Source of the DNA: Serratia plymuthica
GTDB lineage: Bacteria; Pseudomonadota; Gammaproteobacteria; Enterobacterales; Enterobacteriaceae
Assembly: GCF_018336935.1 (NCBI RefSeq)
Contig: NZ_CP068771.1
Span: 3,596,001 to 3,660,000, forward strand
Direction of reading: 5' to 3'
Length of the DNA stretch: 64,000 nucleotides
Shown here: positions 9,609-18,483 of the stretch, in pieces
How positions within the stretch are numbered: the first letter of the stretch is position 1
Layout: the number at the start of each line of letters is the position of its first letter
Program-made: the position numbers and the translations under genes
Notes under the pieces: generated by a model
What the model was told of the DNA's origin: nothing
Database searches by the model: none
Seen by the model: only the letters and a program-made list of their open reading frames with translations

Positions 9609-10382
9609 TCACTTCTCTGAAGAGTTGCGGCCCAATGCCCACAATGCGGCATATTTATTGAAGGTATATTGCGCGTTGACCACGGCTAACAGCAACCCCT
9701 GTTTACCGTCGAGGAAGCCGGCGCGCAGCAGCCAGGTTTTGCAGAAGGCGCCGAGAGTATGAGTCAGTATGGAGGAGTAACCGCAGCGCTTGCCGGCCTG
9801 ATGGCGCTGGTTGGCCCATTCTTCGGCATAATGCAGCTGTTTGCGCTGGAAGGCGAAAAAGTCACGGCAGGTCAGATGCAGCAGATCGCCGCTGAGGGGC
9901 ACCACTTTCGCAGCGCCTATATTGAGCGATTCATGCACCAGATCGTCGTTATAGCGATAGCGTCGGTTGGCGTACAGCCGGTTGACGCGATCCGGATACC
10001 AGCCGCTGTGACGCATAAAACGCCCAAGGAACAGGTTGCGGCGCGCACAGCTGTAGACCTGATTGTCGTCAGGCGCGGCCAACGTCTGTTCAATTGACTG
10101 GCGCAGTTCAGGCGTGACGCGCTCGTCGGCGTCGAGCATCAGAATATAGTCGTGGCTGGCGTAGCTTTGGGCCCGTTGGCGCTGTTTGCCGAAGCCTTGC
10201 CAGTCGGTATGGACGAACACTTTGGCGCCGAGGCTTTCGGCAACGGCGATGCTGTCATCCTGGCTACCTGAATCGAGAATGACCACTTCGTCCGCCCAGG
10301 CTACAGAGTTCAGGCAATCCGGCAGCAGCCCGGCTTCGTTCTTGGCGATGATCACCACCGACAGGCTTTTGCGGTCGCTCAT
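9609..10382 (-). CDS. waaE: LPS core glycosyltransferase WaaE (GT2)
   Basis: 257 residues, GT2 family fold: [19 protein letters not shown] at the N-terminus, [16 protein letters not shown], and [10 protein letters not shown] containing the DxD-like metal-binding residues. In Serratia and Klebsiella WaaE (KdtX) adds the beta-1,4 glucose to L-glycero-D-manno-heptose I of the inner core; E. coli K-12 lacks it. That function comes from the known orthologues. Its ATG directly follows the waaA stop codon. The C-terminal third is hydrophobic-basic ([20 protein letters not shown]) and may bind the membrane. Confidence 0.93.
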   Translation of the reverse strand: MSDRKSLSVVIIAKNEAGLLPDCLNSVAWADEVVILDSGSQDDSIAVAESLGAKVFVHTDWQGFGKQRQRAQSYASHDYILMLDADERVTPELRQSIEQTLAAPDDNQVYSCARRNLFLGRFMRHSGWYPDRVNRLYANRRYRYNDDLVHESLNIGAAKVVPLSGDLLHLTCRDFFAFQRKQLHYAEEWANQRHQAGKRCGYSSILTHTLGAFCKTWLLRAGFLDGKQGLLLAVVNAQYTFNKYAALWALGRNSSEK

Positions 10383-11660
10383 TTAATGGCTCCGTGGCGG
10401 CAGGTGCGGTTCCAACAGTTGCAGCAGGCGCTGCAGCGCTCCCTGATTCTGATACAGCACTTCCACCGCATGGCGGCCGTAATAGCGGCGATAGTCTTCG
10501 TCGGTGAGCAGGGTGGCGACTTCCTTGACCAGAGAGTCTTCGTCGGTCACGGTGATCAGCCCTTCGGCCTGCGACAGCTTGGCGCAGATATCCTTGAAGT
10601 TGAAGGTATGCGGCCCCATCAGCACCGGAATTGCGTGTGCGGCGGCTTCCAGCGGATTATGCCCGCCGCGTTCTACCAGGCTGCCGCCGACAAAGGCCAG
10701 ATCGGCAATGCCGTACAGCAGCATCAGTTCGCCCATGGTATCGCCAATCACCACCTGGGTGCTGCCGGAGGGGATTTCACCGCTGCTGCGCAGGGTGTAG
10801 CTGAAACCGGCTTTCTGCACCAGCTCTTTGGCGGTAGGGAAACGCTCAGGGTGACGCGGCACCAGAATCAGCAGCAGGTCGGGGTGCTTTTCCAGCAACT
10901 TGCGGTGCGCCGCCAGCAGAATGGTTTCTTCACCTTCATGGGTGCTGGTCGCGATCCACACCGGGCGCCGCGGTGCCCATTGGCGGCGTAACGTGATCGC
11001 GCGCGCAGCCAGCTCGGGCGTGACGGAAATGTCGAATTTCAGGCTGCCGGTGACGGTCAATTGCGAGCGCTTCAGGCCAAGCTCGATAAAGCGTTCGCCA
11101 TCTTCCTGGTTTTGCGCGGCGATCAGCGTAATGCGGCGCAGCATGTCGCGGACAAAACCGCCGATTTTTTTATAACCGGCCGCAGAGCGGGCAGAAAGGC
11201 GTGCGTTGGCGATCACCAGCGGGATCTGACGCTGATGCAGCGCGTTAATCAGATTTGGCCACAGCTCGGTTTCCATGATGATAACCAGCTTGGGGTTCAC
11301 CTGATCGAGGAAGCGGCGCATGGAGCCGGGCAGGTCGTAAGGCAGATAAACATGATGAACGTCTTTACCGAAAGCGGACTGAACGCGCTCTGAACCTGTT
11401 GGCGTCATCGTGGTCACAGTAATCGGTAAATAGGGATAGCGGTGGCGCAGCGCGCGGACCAACGGGATGGCGGCCAGCGTTTCCCCCACGGAGACGGAGT
11501 GCAGCATGATGCCGCCCGGCACGACTTTTCCGGCGCAGAAGCCATAGCGTTCTGCCCAGCGTTTACGGTAGGCTGGAGCTTTGCGGCTGCGCAGCAGTAA
11601 GCGGAGCCAGATCAGGGGTTGGATGAGGTAGAGTAGTACCTGATATAAACGCAGCAACAT
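10383..11660 (-). CDS. waaA: Lipid A Kdo transferase
   Basis: Transfers two Kdo residues from CMP-Kdo to lipid IVA at the inner face of the inner membrane. 425 residues, GT30 family. N-terminal hydrophobic segment (about 3-20) anchors it. The block MLHSVSVGETLAAIPLVRAL contains the catalytic Glu. The C-terminal GT-B half has VFVGGSLVERGGHNPLE and PHTFNF. First gene of the minus-strand waaA-waaE-coaD operon. It is divergent from a GT9 gene 125 bp away, a region likely to hold both promoters. Confidence 0.97.
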   Translation of the reverse strand: MLLRLYQVLLYLIQPLIWLRLLLRSRKAPAYRKRWAERYGFCAGKVVPGGIMLHSVSVGETLAAIPLVRALRHRYPYLPITVTTMTPTGSERVQSAFGKDVHHVYLPYDLPGSMRRFLDQVNPKLVIIMETELWPNLINALHQRQIPLVIANARLSARSAAGYKKIGGFVRDMLRRITLIAAQNQEDGERFIELGLKRSQLTVTGSLKFDISVTPELAARAITLRRQWAPRRPVWIATSTHEGEETILLAAHRKLLEKHPDLLLILVPRHPERFPTAKELVQKAGFSYTLRSSGEIPSGSTQVVIGDTMGELMLLYGIADLAFVGGSLVERGGHNPLEAAAHAIPVLMGPHTFNFKDICAKLSQAEGLITVTDEDSLVKEVATLLTDEDYRRYYGRHAVEVLYQNQGALQRLLQLLEPHLPPRSH

Positions 11661-11785
11661 TCTATCAATTTCATTTATATGGGTTAGTCAGAATAGTACC
11701 ATAACTGGAAGGGAAAGGCGCTAATTTGGTAACCTTTGGTGTCAGTTTCAGACAACAGGCGAGAGATTTCGCTGATAGGCTTGGA

Positions 11786-12799
11786 ATGAAGAATATTTTA
11801 ATTATTCGCCGTGACAATATTGGCGATCTTGTTTGTACGACTCCTCTGATTGAAGGGGTGAAAATTGCCTATCCGGATGCCAAACTTTATCTGTTAATCA
11901 ATAAAGTCAGCCAGGACGTTGTTAAAAACAACCCGTACCTTGAAAAGGTTTTTGTCTATAAAAAGGCAAAGCACAAGACGAAAGGTGAAACCACATTAGG
12001 GGTTTATTTTGAGCGTCTGATGATTTTCCTTAAGCTGCGTAAAATAAAATTCGACGCGGCGATCCTGGCCAATCCGGTGCCTTGCAAGTACAGCCTGCGG
12101 TTGGCTAAAATGGCGGGGGTAAGCAATATTATTGGCGCGGATTTAGGCACGCCTGATATTCATCATCCTTTCCGTAAGCAAGATTTCAGCGGCAAGCATC
12201 AGGTAGAACATACCTACAGCTACTTATCGGCAATTACCGAACAGCGCATCCCGATCCCGCCGGTGCGCGTATTCCTGACCCCGGAAGAGCGCCGGCAGGC
12301 GGCGCAGCGAATGCAAAAACTCTTGCCGCCGGTCGGGCGAGTTTGCGCGGTCCATATCAGCAGTCGCAGCCCTAAACGACGCTGGCCGATAGAACGCTAT
12401 GCCGAAATTATCAATCGCTTAGTCGCCGATCAAAACACCGGAGTGCTGATTTTCTGGTCCCCGCAAGGCACGCTGACGCCGGATGATATTGGTGACCAAA
12501 AACGTGCGGAACAGCTGTTGGCGCTGTGTCAGAATGAACGCGTGGCGCCTTACCCGACGGCCTCGGTGCGGGAATTGCTCGCCGGTTTTGATTTATGCGA
12601 CAGGGTGTTGTGCAGCGATGGCGGGCAAATGCATCTGGCTGCGGCGTTGAATAAAGACATGGTGGTGTTCTTTGGCGATACGAATAAAGAATCCTGGCAT
12701 CCATGGACCGGGCGTTATCACATTCTGCAAACCGAGTCGGGTGATTGTATTGATGTCACCGTTGATGATGTCTGGCGGAAAATACAAACGTTCGATTAA
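11786..12799 (+). CDS. GT9 heptosyltransferase-like LPS core enzyme
   Basis: 337 residues from ATG 11786 (MKNILIIRRDNIGDLVCTTP), which follows an AGGCTTGGA ribosome site; the frame is open another 20 codons upstream without a family match. The N-terminal nucleotide-sugar fold with DNIGDLVCTTPLIEGVK, and late GFDLCDRVLCSDGGQMHLAAALNK and VVFFGDTNKESWHPW, place it in the ADP-heptose:LPS heptosyltransferase family. Acceptor sugar unknown. The start half is more A/T-rich than flanking genes (for example AAAATAAAATTCG). It stands alone on the plus strand, ending in a terminator shared with wabH. Confidence 0.8.
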   Translation: MKNILIIRRDNIGDLVCTTPLIEGVKIAYPDAKLYLLINKVSQDVVKNNPYLEKVFVYKKAKHKTKGETTLGVYFERLMIFLKLRKIKFDAAILANPVPCKYSLRLAKMAGVSNIIGADLGTPDIHHPFRKQDFSGKHQVEHTYSYLSAITEQRIPIPPVRVFLTPEERRQAAQRMQKLLPPVGRVCAVHISSRSPKRRWPIERYAEIINRLVADQNTGVLIFWSPQGTLTPDDIGDQKRAEQLLALCQNERVAPYPTASVRELLAGFDLCDRVLCSDGGQMHLAAALNKDMVVFFGDTNKESWHPWTGRYHILQTESGDCIDVTVDDVWRKIQTFD

Positions 12800-12807
12800 T
12801 TAAGATA

Positions 12808-12829
12808 AAGGCAGGGAATTCCCTGCCTT
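12808..12829. terminator. Bidirectional terminator between GT9 gene and wabH
   Basis: A perfect 22-bp palindrome: AAGGCAGGGAA followed by its exact inverse TTCCCTGCCTT. A/T-rich sequence flanks both sides. It lies between the two convergent stop codons. Confidence 0.8.
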
Positions 12830-12831
12830 AT

Positions 12832-13929
12832 TTATTTCTTAAGTGCCAAATAACGTTGGCAAATAGGCTCAAGCCCGTAGTTAAGCAACTGCTGGTGATT
12901 AATTTCAGGCGGGTTGGCGTAAATTTCCGCCATTTTTTCTGCCAGCGACGTTTCATTGAGTTCTGCCAGTGCGTTACCCATTCCGGTATTTTCCAGAATT
13001 TCAGCAGGCCCACCCGGGCAGCGTGTACTGACCACCGGCGTGCCGCATAGCAACGCTTCCACCAGCACATTGCCAAAGCCTTCGCTGTCGGAACTGAGCA
13101 CCAACAGCGACGCGTGCCGAATAAACGGATAAGGGTTGGCCTGGAAACCGAGGAACAGTACGCGATCGGCGATGCCCAACTGGCTTGCCAGCTGTTTCAC
13201 TTCCCCTACCTGGGCTTCGCTGCCGGCGCCAATCAGCGCCAGCGGCGCCTGTATGCCCGATTGTGCATAGGCTTTCAGCAGGCGATCGTGCCGCTTGTGC
13301 GGATGAAAGCGTCCGACGTGCACCAGATACTCCTGGCCCGCCAGTTCACAGGGTTCCGCTGCCTGTTGTTCGATGGCGGCAATATCAAACGGATTGTTGA
13401 TTACCGCCAATCGGTTCGGGTGGATAGGCAGGTTTTGTTGCAGATCGTCACCGACGGCTTTCGATACGGCCACGATATTTTGGCCCTGGTAAACGCCGGC
13501 GATTTTCCGCTGTTTCAGCCAACGATCCAGGCCCTTGCGATGACCGAGATAAGAGGTCGATAGCATACCGTGGATGCAAAACCACAGGCGATCCGAAGAG
13601 AGCAGCTTGCTGCGGCTGACGATGCGATCGGTTTTATGCAGGTTAGAGAACACCAAATCATAGGCGCCCTGCCGGCGTTCGTTGTCGGCAATAACCCGAT
13701 CCAGCGCGGCGGCGCGGCGTGACAGCTCGGTCAGTTTGCGCCAGGGTGAACGGCTGCTGTCCGCAACCACCTGATAATGAACGCCAGGAGGGATAGGGTA
13801 GTGACAGACGTCGCGAAGCGAAATCAGGCTGACGTCATTGCCCATTTCCTGCATGCCCTGGCACAGCGTCAGCACCACTTTTTCTGCGCCGCCGCCGGGC
13901 AGGCCGTCGATAATCATCAGAATGCGCAT
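12832..13929 (-). CDS. wabH: LPS core GT4 glycosyltransferase, WabH type
   Basis: 365 residues, GT-B fold, GT4 family. N-terminal MRILMIIDGLPGGGAEKVVL, then YLVHVGRFHPHKRHDRLLKA for the nucleotide domain, and SDSEGFGNVLVEALLCGTPVV with the E-x7-E pair. In Klebsiella WabH adds GlcNAc to the galacturonic acid placed by WabG. The assignment here rests on fold, on its place directly behind waaQ-wabG (2-bp gap) and on a deacetylase gene nearby. Another GT4 specificity is possible. Confidence 0.75.
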   Translation of the reverse strand: MRILMIIDGLPGGGAEKVVLTLCQGMQEMGNDVSLISLRDVCHYPIPPGVHYQVVADSSRSPWRKLTELSRRAAALDRVIADNERRQGAYDLVFSNLHKTDRIVSRSKLLSSDRLWFCIHGMLSTSYLGHRKGLDRWLKQRKIAGVYQGQNIVAVSKAVGDDLQQNLPIHPNRLAVINNPFDIAAIEQQAAEPCELAGQEYLVHVGRFHPHKRHDRLLKAYAQSGIQAPLALIGAGSEAQVGEVKQLASQLGIADRVLFLGFQANPYPFIRHASLLVLSSDSEGFGNVLVEALLCGTPVVSTRCPGGPAEILENTGMGNALAELNETSLAEKMAEIYANPPEINHQQLLNYGLEPICQRYLALKK

Positions 13930-13931
13930 CG

Positions 13932-15059
13932 TTAATCCAGCAACCGGTTATAGAGGGATATCAACTGTTCCGACAGGTGTGCCGGGGTGGCAGACATAAT
14001 ACGCAACCGCGCGGCTTCACCCATGGCTGAGCCCAATGCCTGACGAGGCAGTGCCTTGATCGCCGCGACGAGAGCGGGAACATCCAGCGCATCGGTTACG
14101 AAGCCGTTTTCTCCCTGGGCGATAAATTCCGCGCCGCCGCAGGTGGTGCTGGTGATGACAGGCAGACCGCAGGACATCGCTTCCAGGATCACATTGGGGA
14201 ACGGGTCGTACAGTGTAGGCAGCAGCAGGGCATCAGCTACCTGGTAGAACGGCAGCGTCTGTTTTTGCACGCCCATAAACCGCACCCGATCGCCGCATCC
14301 CAGCGATTGTGCCAGCGCCTGATAGCGCTTTTCGGCCTTATCTTTACCGACGACCAGCAGATAGCTGTCCGTGGCCGCGACGGCGCGGATGGCGGCCGCC
14401 AACCCTTTGCGTTCAAAGCCGGAGCCAACAAAAATCAGGCAGTGCGCCTGTTGAGGGATCTGGTATTGTCGACGCAATTGCTGCCGCTGCTCGGCCGTGG
14501 CGGGCAGAAACTTTTGATTATCAATGGCATTGTAGATCACCGTGATTTTATCGGCCGGCACCCCAAAGTCGTCGATGATCTCCTGCTTAATCATTTCGGC
14601 GTTGCAGATGACCGCTTTCAGTTCCGGTGCGGCATACATCGCACGTTCCGCACACATTACGTAACGGTGATAGCGGTTGGAAAACAGCCATTTGCGGCGC
14701 CATTCGGGCAACAAGCGCGCCCTCTGCAGCAACCAGCGGCGGTGAACGCCATCGCCGGCGCGGTAAATATCGCAGCCGGGGATACGTTCGTGGCTCTGCA
14801 CCAGATCAAATTTCTCTTTCTGCCATAGCGCTCTGGCGGCCTCGGCAAAGCCGCGTTCACGGCTGATGCGCCCGAGCTTTATCGGATTGCACAAATGAAT
14901 ATGCCAGCTTGGGTCGGCATCACCCTGCCATTCGCGGGTGATGACGTTCAGATCGAGGTCCTGCTGCTCCAGCGCTTCCAGGGCGCGTGAGACGAAACGC
15001 TCTGCTCCACCGTCCGGGCGGTACTTTTGGCGAACGATCGCCAAACGAAATGCTTTCAT
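13932..15059 (-). CDS. wabG: LPS core galacturonosyltransferase WabG
   Basis: 375 residues, GT4 family. The N-terminus has LAIVRQKYRPDGGAERFVSRA, followed by DLVQSHERIPGCDIYRAGDG and RRWLLQR, sequences I recognise from Klebsiella WabG. The C-terminal domain has FVGSGFERKGLAAAI and PTLYDPFPNVILEAMSCGLPV with the GT4 catalytic Glu pair. WabG adds GalA to heptose II, the first outer-core sugar in Klebsiella and Serratia. Start ATG overlaps the waaQ stop by 4 bases (ATGA), indicating translational coupling. Confidence 0.9.
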   Translation of the reverse strand: MKAFRLAIVRQKYRPDGGAERFVSRALEALEQQDLDLNVITREWQGDADPSWHIHLCNPIKLGRISRERGFAEAARALWQKEKFDLVQSHERIPGCDIYRAGDGVHRRWLLQRARLLPEWRRKWLFSNRYHRYVMCAERAMYAAPELKAVICNAEMIKQEIIDDFGVPADKITVIYNAIDNQKFLPATAEQRQQLRRQYQIPQQAHCLIFVGSGFERKGLAAAIRAVAATDSYLLVVGKDKAEKRYQALAQSLGCGDRVRFMGVQKQTLPFYQVADALLLPTLYDPFPNVILEAMSCGLPVITSTTCGGAEFIAQGENGFVTDALDVPALVAAIKALPRQALGSAMGEAARLRIMSATPAHLSEQLISLYNRLLD

Positions 15060-16138
15060 GCTAGCCGGCTCCGCGCGGCTGCAATCACCGCGTCTGTAGG
15101 TATAAGTTCCAGGTAACGTTCATCGGTGCCGGTATTGATGGCGTCCGGATCGGGCAAGGTGCCGAAGTCGCCGGCCCATATCACGCAGCCGTTAACCTGC
15201 CATGGGCGCCAAAATACCAGCTTGGAAGGGCCAAACAGCGCAATGCAGGGCGTCTGCAGCGCAGCGGCCATGTGCATGGGCACAGAATCTACGCCGATAA
15301 ACAGTTTGGCGTGGTCGATCAGGGCGGCAAGCTGGCGCAGCGTTAACTGGCCGGCCAGCGAAACGACGCCCTGCGGGGGGCAGAGTGCCAGAATGCGTTC
15401 CACCATTTGCCGCTCTTTTGTGTCCGGCCCGGAGGTGATCACCAACCGGTGGCCGTCGGCCTGCAACGCGCTGATAGCGGCGGCCATTTTTTCTTCGCTC
15501 CAGCATTTGAAGAACCAGCGGGACGTGGGTTGCACCACGATATAGTCGCCGGTAATGCCCCGTTGCCGCAACAACTGCTCGCAGGTCTGCCAGTCCTGCG
15601 GCGGATAGCTCATGGTCACCTGCTGGTTGAGGCTGGGCAGGCCGAGCGGTTGTAACAGCGACAGATTCTGCTCAACGGTATGCAGCCGCGCGTGGTCGCT
15701 TACCGGCACCAAATGCGTGTGGCAATGGCGCCATAAGAAGCCTCGCCGCTTGGGAAAATCGAACCCCAGTCGAATTCGCGCGCCGGTCAGGCGGGCGATA
15801 ATGGCGCTACGCCACTGATCGGCCAGATTGACCACCAGATCGTAGCGTCGGCCTTTGAGCTGCCGGATCAGATTAAGCTCGTGGCGCAGATGGGCTTTCG
15901 TACCCTGCTTTTTCCACTGGCGATCGATAACGAAGATATTCGACAGCGCCGGATGGCTGGCCAGCATATCCTGGGTTTCTTTGTACAGCAGCACGTCGAT
16001 CTGCGCCTGCGGGTAGTTTTGCCGCAGGGTATTGATGACCGGCGTGGTCAGCAACATGTCGCCGTGATGGCGAAGTTTAACGATCAGAATACGCTGTATC
16101 GAGGTATCAGGAGCTGGGGCTGGCGCGTCGTTCATCAT
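15056..16138 (-). CDS. waaQ: LPS heptosyltransferase III
   Basis: 360 residues, GT9 family. Adds the branching heptose III to heptose II. Shows RILIVKLRHHGDMLLTTPVI at the N-terminus, PTSRWFFKCWSEEKMAAAI mid-protein and LFIGVDSVPMHMAAALQTPC near the end, the WaaQ pattern. Two tandem ATGs begin the frame (16138 and 16135). It is the first gene of the minus-strand waaQ-wabG-wabH operon, divergent from wabN with about 210 bp between. I see no RfaH ops element in that gap. Confidence 0.92.
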   Translation of the reverse strand: MMNDAPAPAPDTSIQRILIVKLRHHGDMLLTTPVINTLRQNYPQAQIDVLLYKETQDMLASHPALSNIFVIDRQWKKQGTKAHLRHELNLIRQLKGRRYDLVVNLADQWRSAIIARLTGARIRLGFDFPKRRGFLWRHCHTHLVPVSDHARLHTVEQNLSLLQPLGLPSLNQQVTMSYPPQDWQTCEQLLRQRGITGDYIVVQPTSRWFFKCWSEEKMAAAISALQADGHRLVITSGPDTKERQMVERILALCPPQGVVSLAGQLTLRQLAALIDHAKLFIGVDSVPMHMAAALQTPCIALFGPSKLVFWRPWQVNGCVIWAGDFGTLPDPDAINTGTDERYLELIPTDAVIAAARSRLA

Positions 16139-16349
16139 GAGTCGCTTTCAGGGAAACCAATCTTTGATTCTAAATGACCCGATCGCATGTGGCTACTGTT
16201 GCACGGTTTTCTTGCCGCGAAGTGAAAAAATAGCGTGAAGGAGAGACAAAAGGCCTTCAACGTTGTCCAAACCAGGCAGTAAAGTCGTTTGCCCTGGCGA
16301 AACGCCCTGCGTAACATAATGCATTCTGTTGATATCAGGCTCGATATTT

Positions 16350-17306
16350 ATGACTAAACCGGCGTTTCTCATCACCATTGATACCGAAGGCGACAATCTG
16401 TGGCAAAACCACGATCGTATTTCGACCGAAAACACGCGCTTTTTGCCGCGCTTTCAGGCGTTGTGTGAGAAATATGGCTTCAAGCCGGTGTACCTCACCA
16501 ACTATGAAATGGCGGTAGACGCCGAATATGTCGAGTTTGCTCGCGATGTGATTGCGCGCGGGACGGGGGAAGTAGGGATGCACCTCCACGCCTGGAACAG
16601 CCCGCCTCTGACGCCGTTGACCGACGATGACTGGCGGCACAAACCTTATCTGATCGAATACCCGGCCGATCAAATTCGCGCCAAGGTCGATCATATGACC
16701 AAGCTGCTGGAAGATGCTTTCCAGACCAAAATGCTCAGCCACCGCGCCGGGCGCTGGGCGTTTAACGAGTACTATGCGGCGTTGTTGCTGGAATACGGCT
16801 ATCAGGTAGATTGCTCGGTCACGCCGCGCGTCAACTGGCAATATTCGCCGGGCAACCCGCAAGGGAACGGCGGTACCGACTACCGGCACTTCCCGTCACA
16901 GGCCTATTTTATCGATCCGGAAAATATCGCCGAAGCGGGTGCTTCAACGCTGCTGGAAGTACCGATGAGCATCCAGTATAAGCATTCGGCGCTGATGAAT
17001 ACGATCAAGCAGGGTTACGATCGGTTGCGCGGCAAGCAGCGTTCGCCGTCGGTAAACTGGCTGCGGCCAAGCGGCGGTAATCTGGAAAAAATGCAGCGGG
17101 TGGTTGAGCGCTGTTTGGCGCAGGGGCATGACTACGTTGAATTTATGCTCCACTCTTCCGAGTTTATGCCCGGCGGCAGCCCGACGTTTAAAACCGAGCA
17201 GGATATTGAAGTGCTGTACCGTGATTTGGAGCAGCTGTTCGCCTGGCTGCAGCAGCGTACGGTAGGTATGACGCTAGCCGAGTACTATCAACTTAAAGTG
17301 AACTGA
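16350..17306 (+). CDS. wabN: Polysaccharide deacetylase-like protein, probable WabN
   Basis: 318 residues from ATG 16350 (MTKPAFLITIDTEGDNLW); the frame extends to a TTG at 16329. The ITIDTEGDN start supplies the metal-binding Asp region of the NodB-like fold, EVGMHLHAWNSPP gives the His-x-His-type metal ligands, and SHRAGRWAFNEYYAALLLEYGY and VEFMLHSSEFMPGG are later conserved blocks. In Klebsiella WabN de-acetylates core GlcNAc to GlcN. No signal peptide, so it acts in the cytoplasm. It pairs with the next gene (1-bp gap). Confidence 0.8.
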   Translation: MTKPAFLITIDTEGDNLWQNHDRISTENTRFLPRFQALCEKYGFKPVYLTNYEMAVDAEYVEFARDVIARGTGEVGMHLHAWNSPPLTPLTDDDWRHKPYLIEYPADQIRAKVDHMTKLLEDAFQTKMLSHRAGRWAFNEYYAALLLEYGYQVDCSVTPRVNWQYSPGNPQGNGGTDYRHFPSQAYFIDPENIAEAGASTLLEVPMSIQYKHSALMNTIKQGYDRLRGKQRSPSVNWLRPSGGNLEKMQRVVERCLAQGHDYVEFMLHSSEFMPGGSPTFKTEQDIEVLYRDLEQLFAWLQQRTVGMTLAEYYQLKVN

Positions 17307-17307
17307 A

Positions 17308-18399
17308 ATGTCGAAGCAATGGAAAGTAAAGCTGGCGAACGCCTGTCTGCGGCTTTATACGAACCTTGGCAGTAATTTTAAAGATAAAAACACGTTCGAC
17401 AAAAAACGCGAGTTTGACCGTATCGCCATTTTCTCAACCACCGCGTTGGGCGATTTGATGTTCAATACGCCTGCCATCCGCGCCATACGTGAACGCTATC
17501 CTGCAGCAAAAATCACGCTGATCTCCAGCTATAAGAATGGCGGCCTGGTGGGTACCAGCCGCTATTTTGACGACGTCATTTATTGGGATCATAAAGCCAA
17601 GGATATGCTCAGCGTTATTTGTCGGCTAAGGAAAAATCGGCCGCAATTGGCGGTGATTCTGCATTCCAAAGCCCCTTATGATGTGATCACTGCGATATTT
17701 TCCGGCTGCGAATATCTGTTTAAAGATGCGTATAAAAACGATCTGACCGGTATGGAGCAATGGCTCACCGGTGCCAGCACCCGTGGAAAAGGCCATCTGA
17801 TTCAGCGCAAGTTGGACCTGGTGGAACAGTTGGGTTGCGATACGCAAAATCGGGAAATGTTTATCCCGGTAGATTTCCCGTTGCAGCAAAAACAGCCAGG
17901 CAAGATGGTGATTGGGTTCCAGATGGGCGCGTCCGAACCCTTGCGTTGTTGGCCGGTCAGCCGGTTTGTCGGATTGGCCAAAAAGCTGTTGGCCCGTTCG
18001 CCGGATTATCAGATAGCCCTGATTGGCACGCCGAAAGAAAAGGCGATTGAGCATGAGTTTATGGCAGGGCTGACGGCGGAAGAGCAAACCCGGGTTATCA
18101 GCCACATTGGTAAAACGACGTTGCCGCAACTGTTGGCGGTGATGAAAAATATGGAGGTGCTGGTTACCGGCGACACCGGGCCGCTGCATCTGGCTATTGC
18201 GCTGAAAACCAAAACCGTCAGCCTGTTCGTGACGGCGAATCCGACGCAAACCGGGCCCTATCAGAATACCGAGCTGCATCAGGTGATGTATGTGCCGATC
18301 GATACGCAGAACCTCAGTGAAGAACAGCGTCATCAGCCATTGAGCATTATCAGCAGCGAAGAAGTGATGGAAAGAGTGTTGCTAATAGTTGCCGAATAA
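17308..18399 (+). CDS. Second extra GT9 heptosyltransferase-like enzyme
   Basis: 363 residues, GT9 family. After a basic N-terminal stretch of about 35 residues comes RIAIFSTTALGDLMFNTPAI, then GFQMGASEPLRCWPVSRF and MEVLVTGDTGPLHLAIALK, matching donor-binding and catalytic blocks of heptosyltransferases. The acceptor is unknown. Cotranscribed with wabN (1-bp gap). More Lys and Asn and more A/T-rich codons than the neighbouring waaQ-wabG-wabH genes, hinting at different ancestry. Ends near a hairpin shared with waaL. Confidence 0.8.
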   Translation: MSKQWKVKLANACLRLYTNLGSNFKDKNTFDKKREFDRIAIFSTTALGDLMFNTPAIRAIRERYPAAKITLISSYKNGGLVGTSRYFDDVIYWDHKAKDMLSVICRLRKNRPQLAVILHSKAPYDVITAIFSGCEYLFKDAYKNDLTGMEQWLTGASTRGKGHLIQRKLDLVEQLGCDTQNREMFIPVDFPLQQKQPGKMVIGFQMGASEPLRCWPVSRFVGLAKKLLARSPDYQIALIGTPKEKAIEHEFMAGLTAEEQTRVISHIGKTTLPQLLAVMKNMEVLVTGDTGPLHLAIALKTKTVSLFVTANPTQTGPYQNTELHQVMYVPIDTQNLSEEQRHQPLSIISSEEVMERVLLIVAE

Positions 18400-18449
18400 A
18401 AAACGTCGGTTTTATTGATCGCTGCAAGAGAAACGGCTCTCTAAAATAA

Positions 18450-18475
18450 CAGTGCCACCCGAAGAGGTGGCACTG
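18450..18475. terminator. Hairpin between GT9 gene and waaL
   Basis: CAGTGCCACC and GGTGGCACTG form a 10-bp stem. On the minus strand the loop reads TCTTCG and the stem is followed by TTATTTTA, which fits termination of the waaL transcript. Confidence 0.6.
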
Positions 18476-18483
18476 ACGATCCG

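Noticed and set aside
11726..11785. Upstream 20-codon extension of the first GT9 gene
   Set aside because: The family N-terminus and a good ribosome site both point to ATG 11786.
16511..16518. GGCGGTAG, the core of the RfaH ops element, on the plus strand
   Set aside because: It lies inside the wabN coding region as codons for Ala-Val-Asp and lacks the usual downstream T; leader location is needed for RfaH recruitment.
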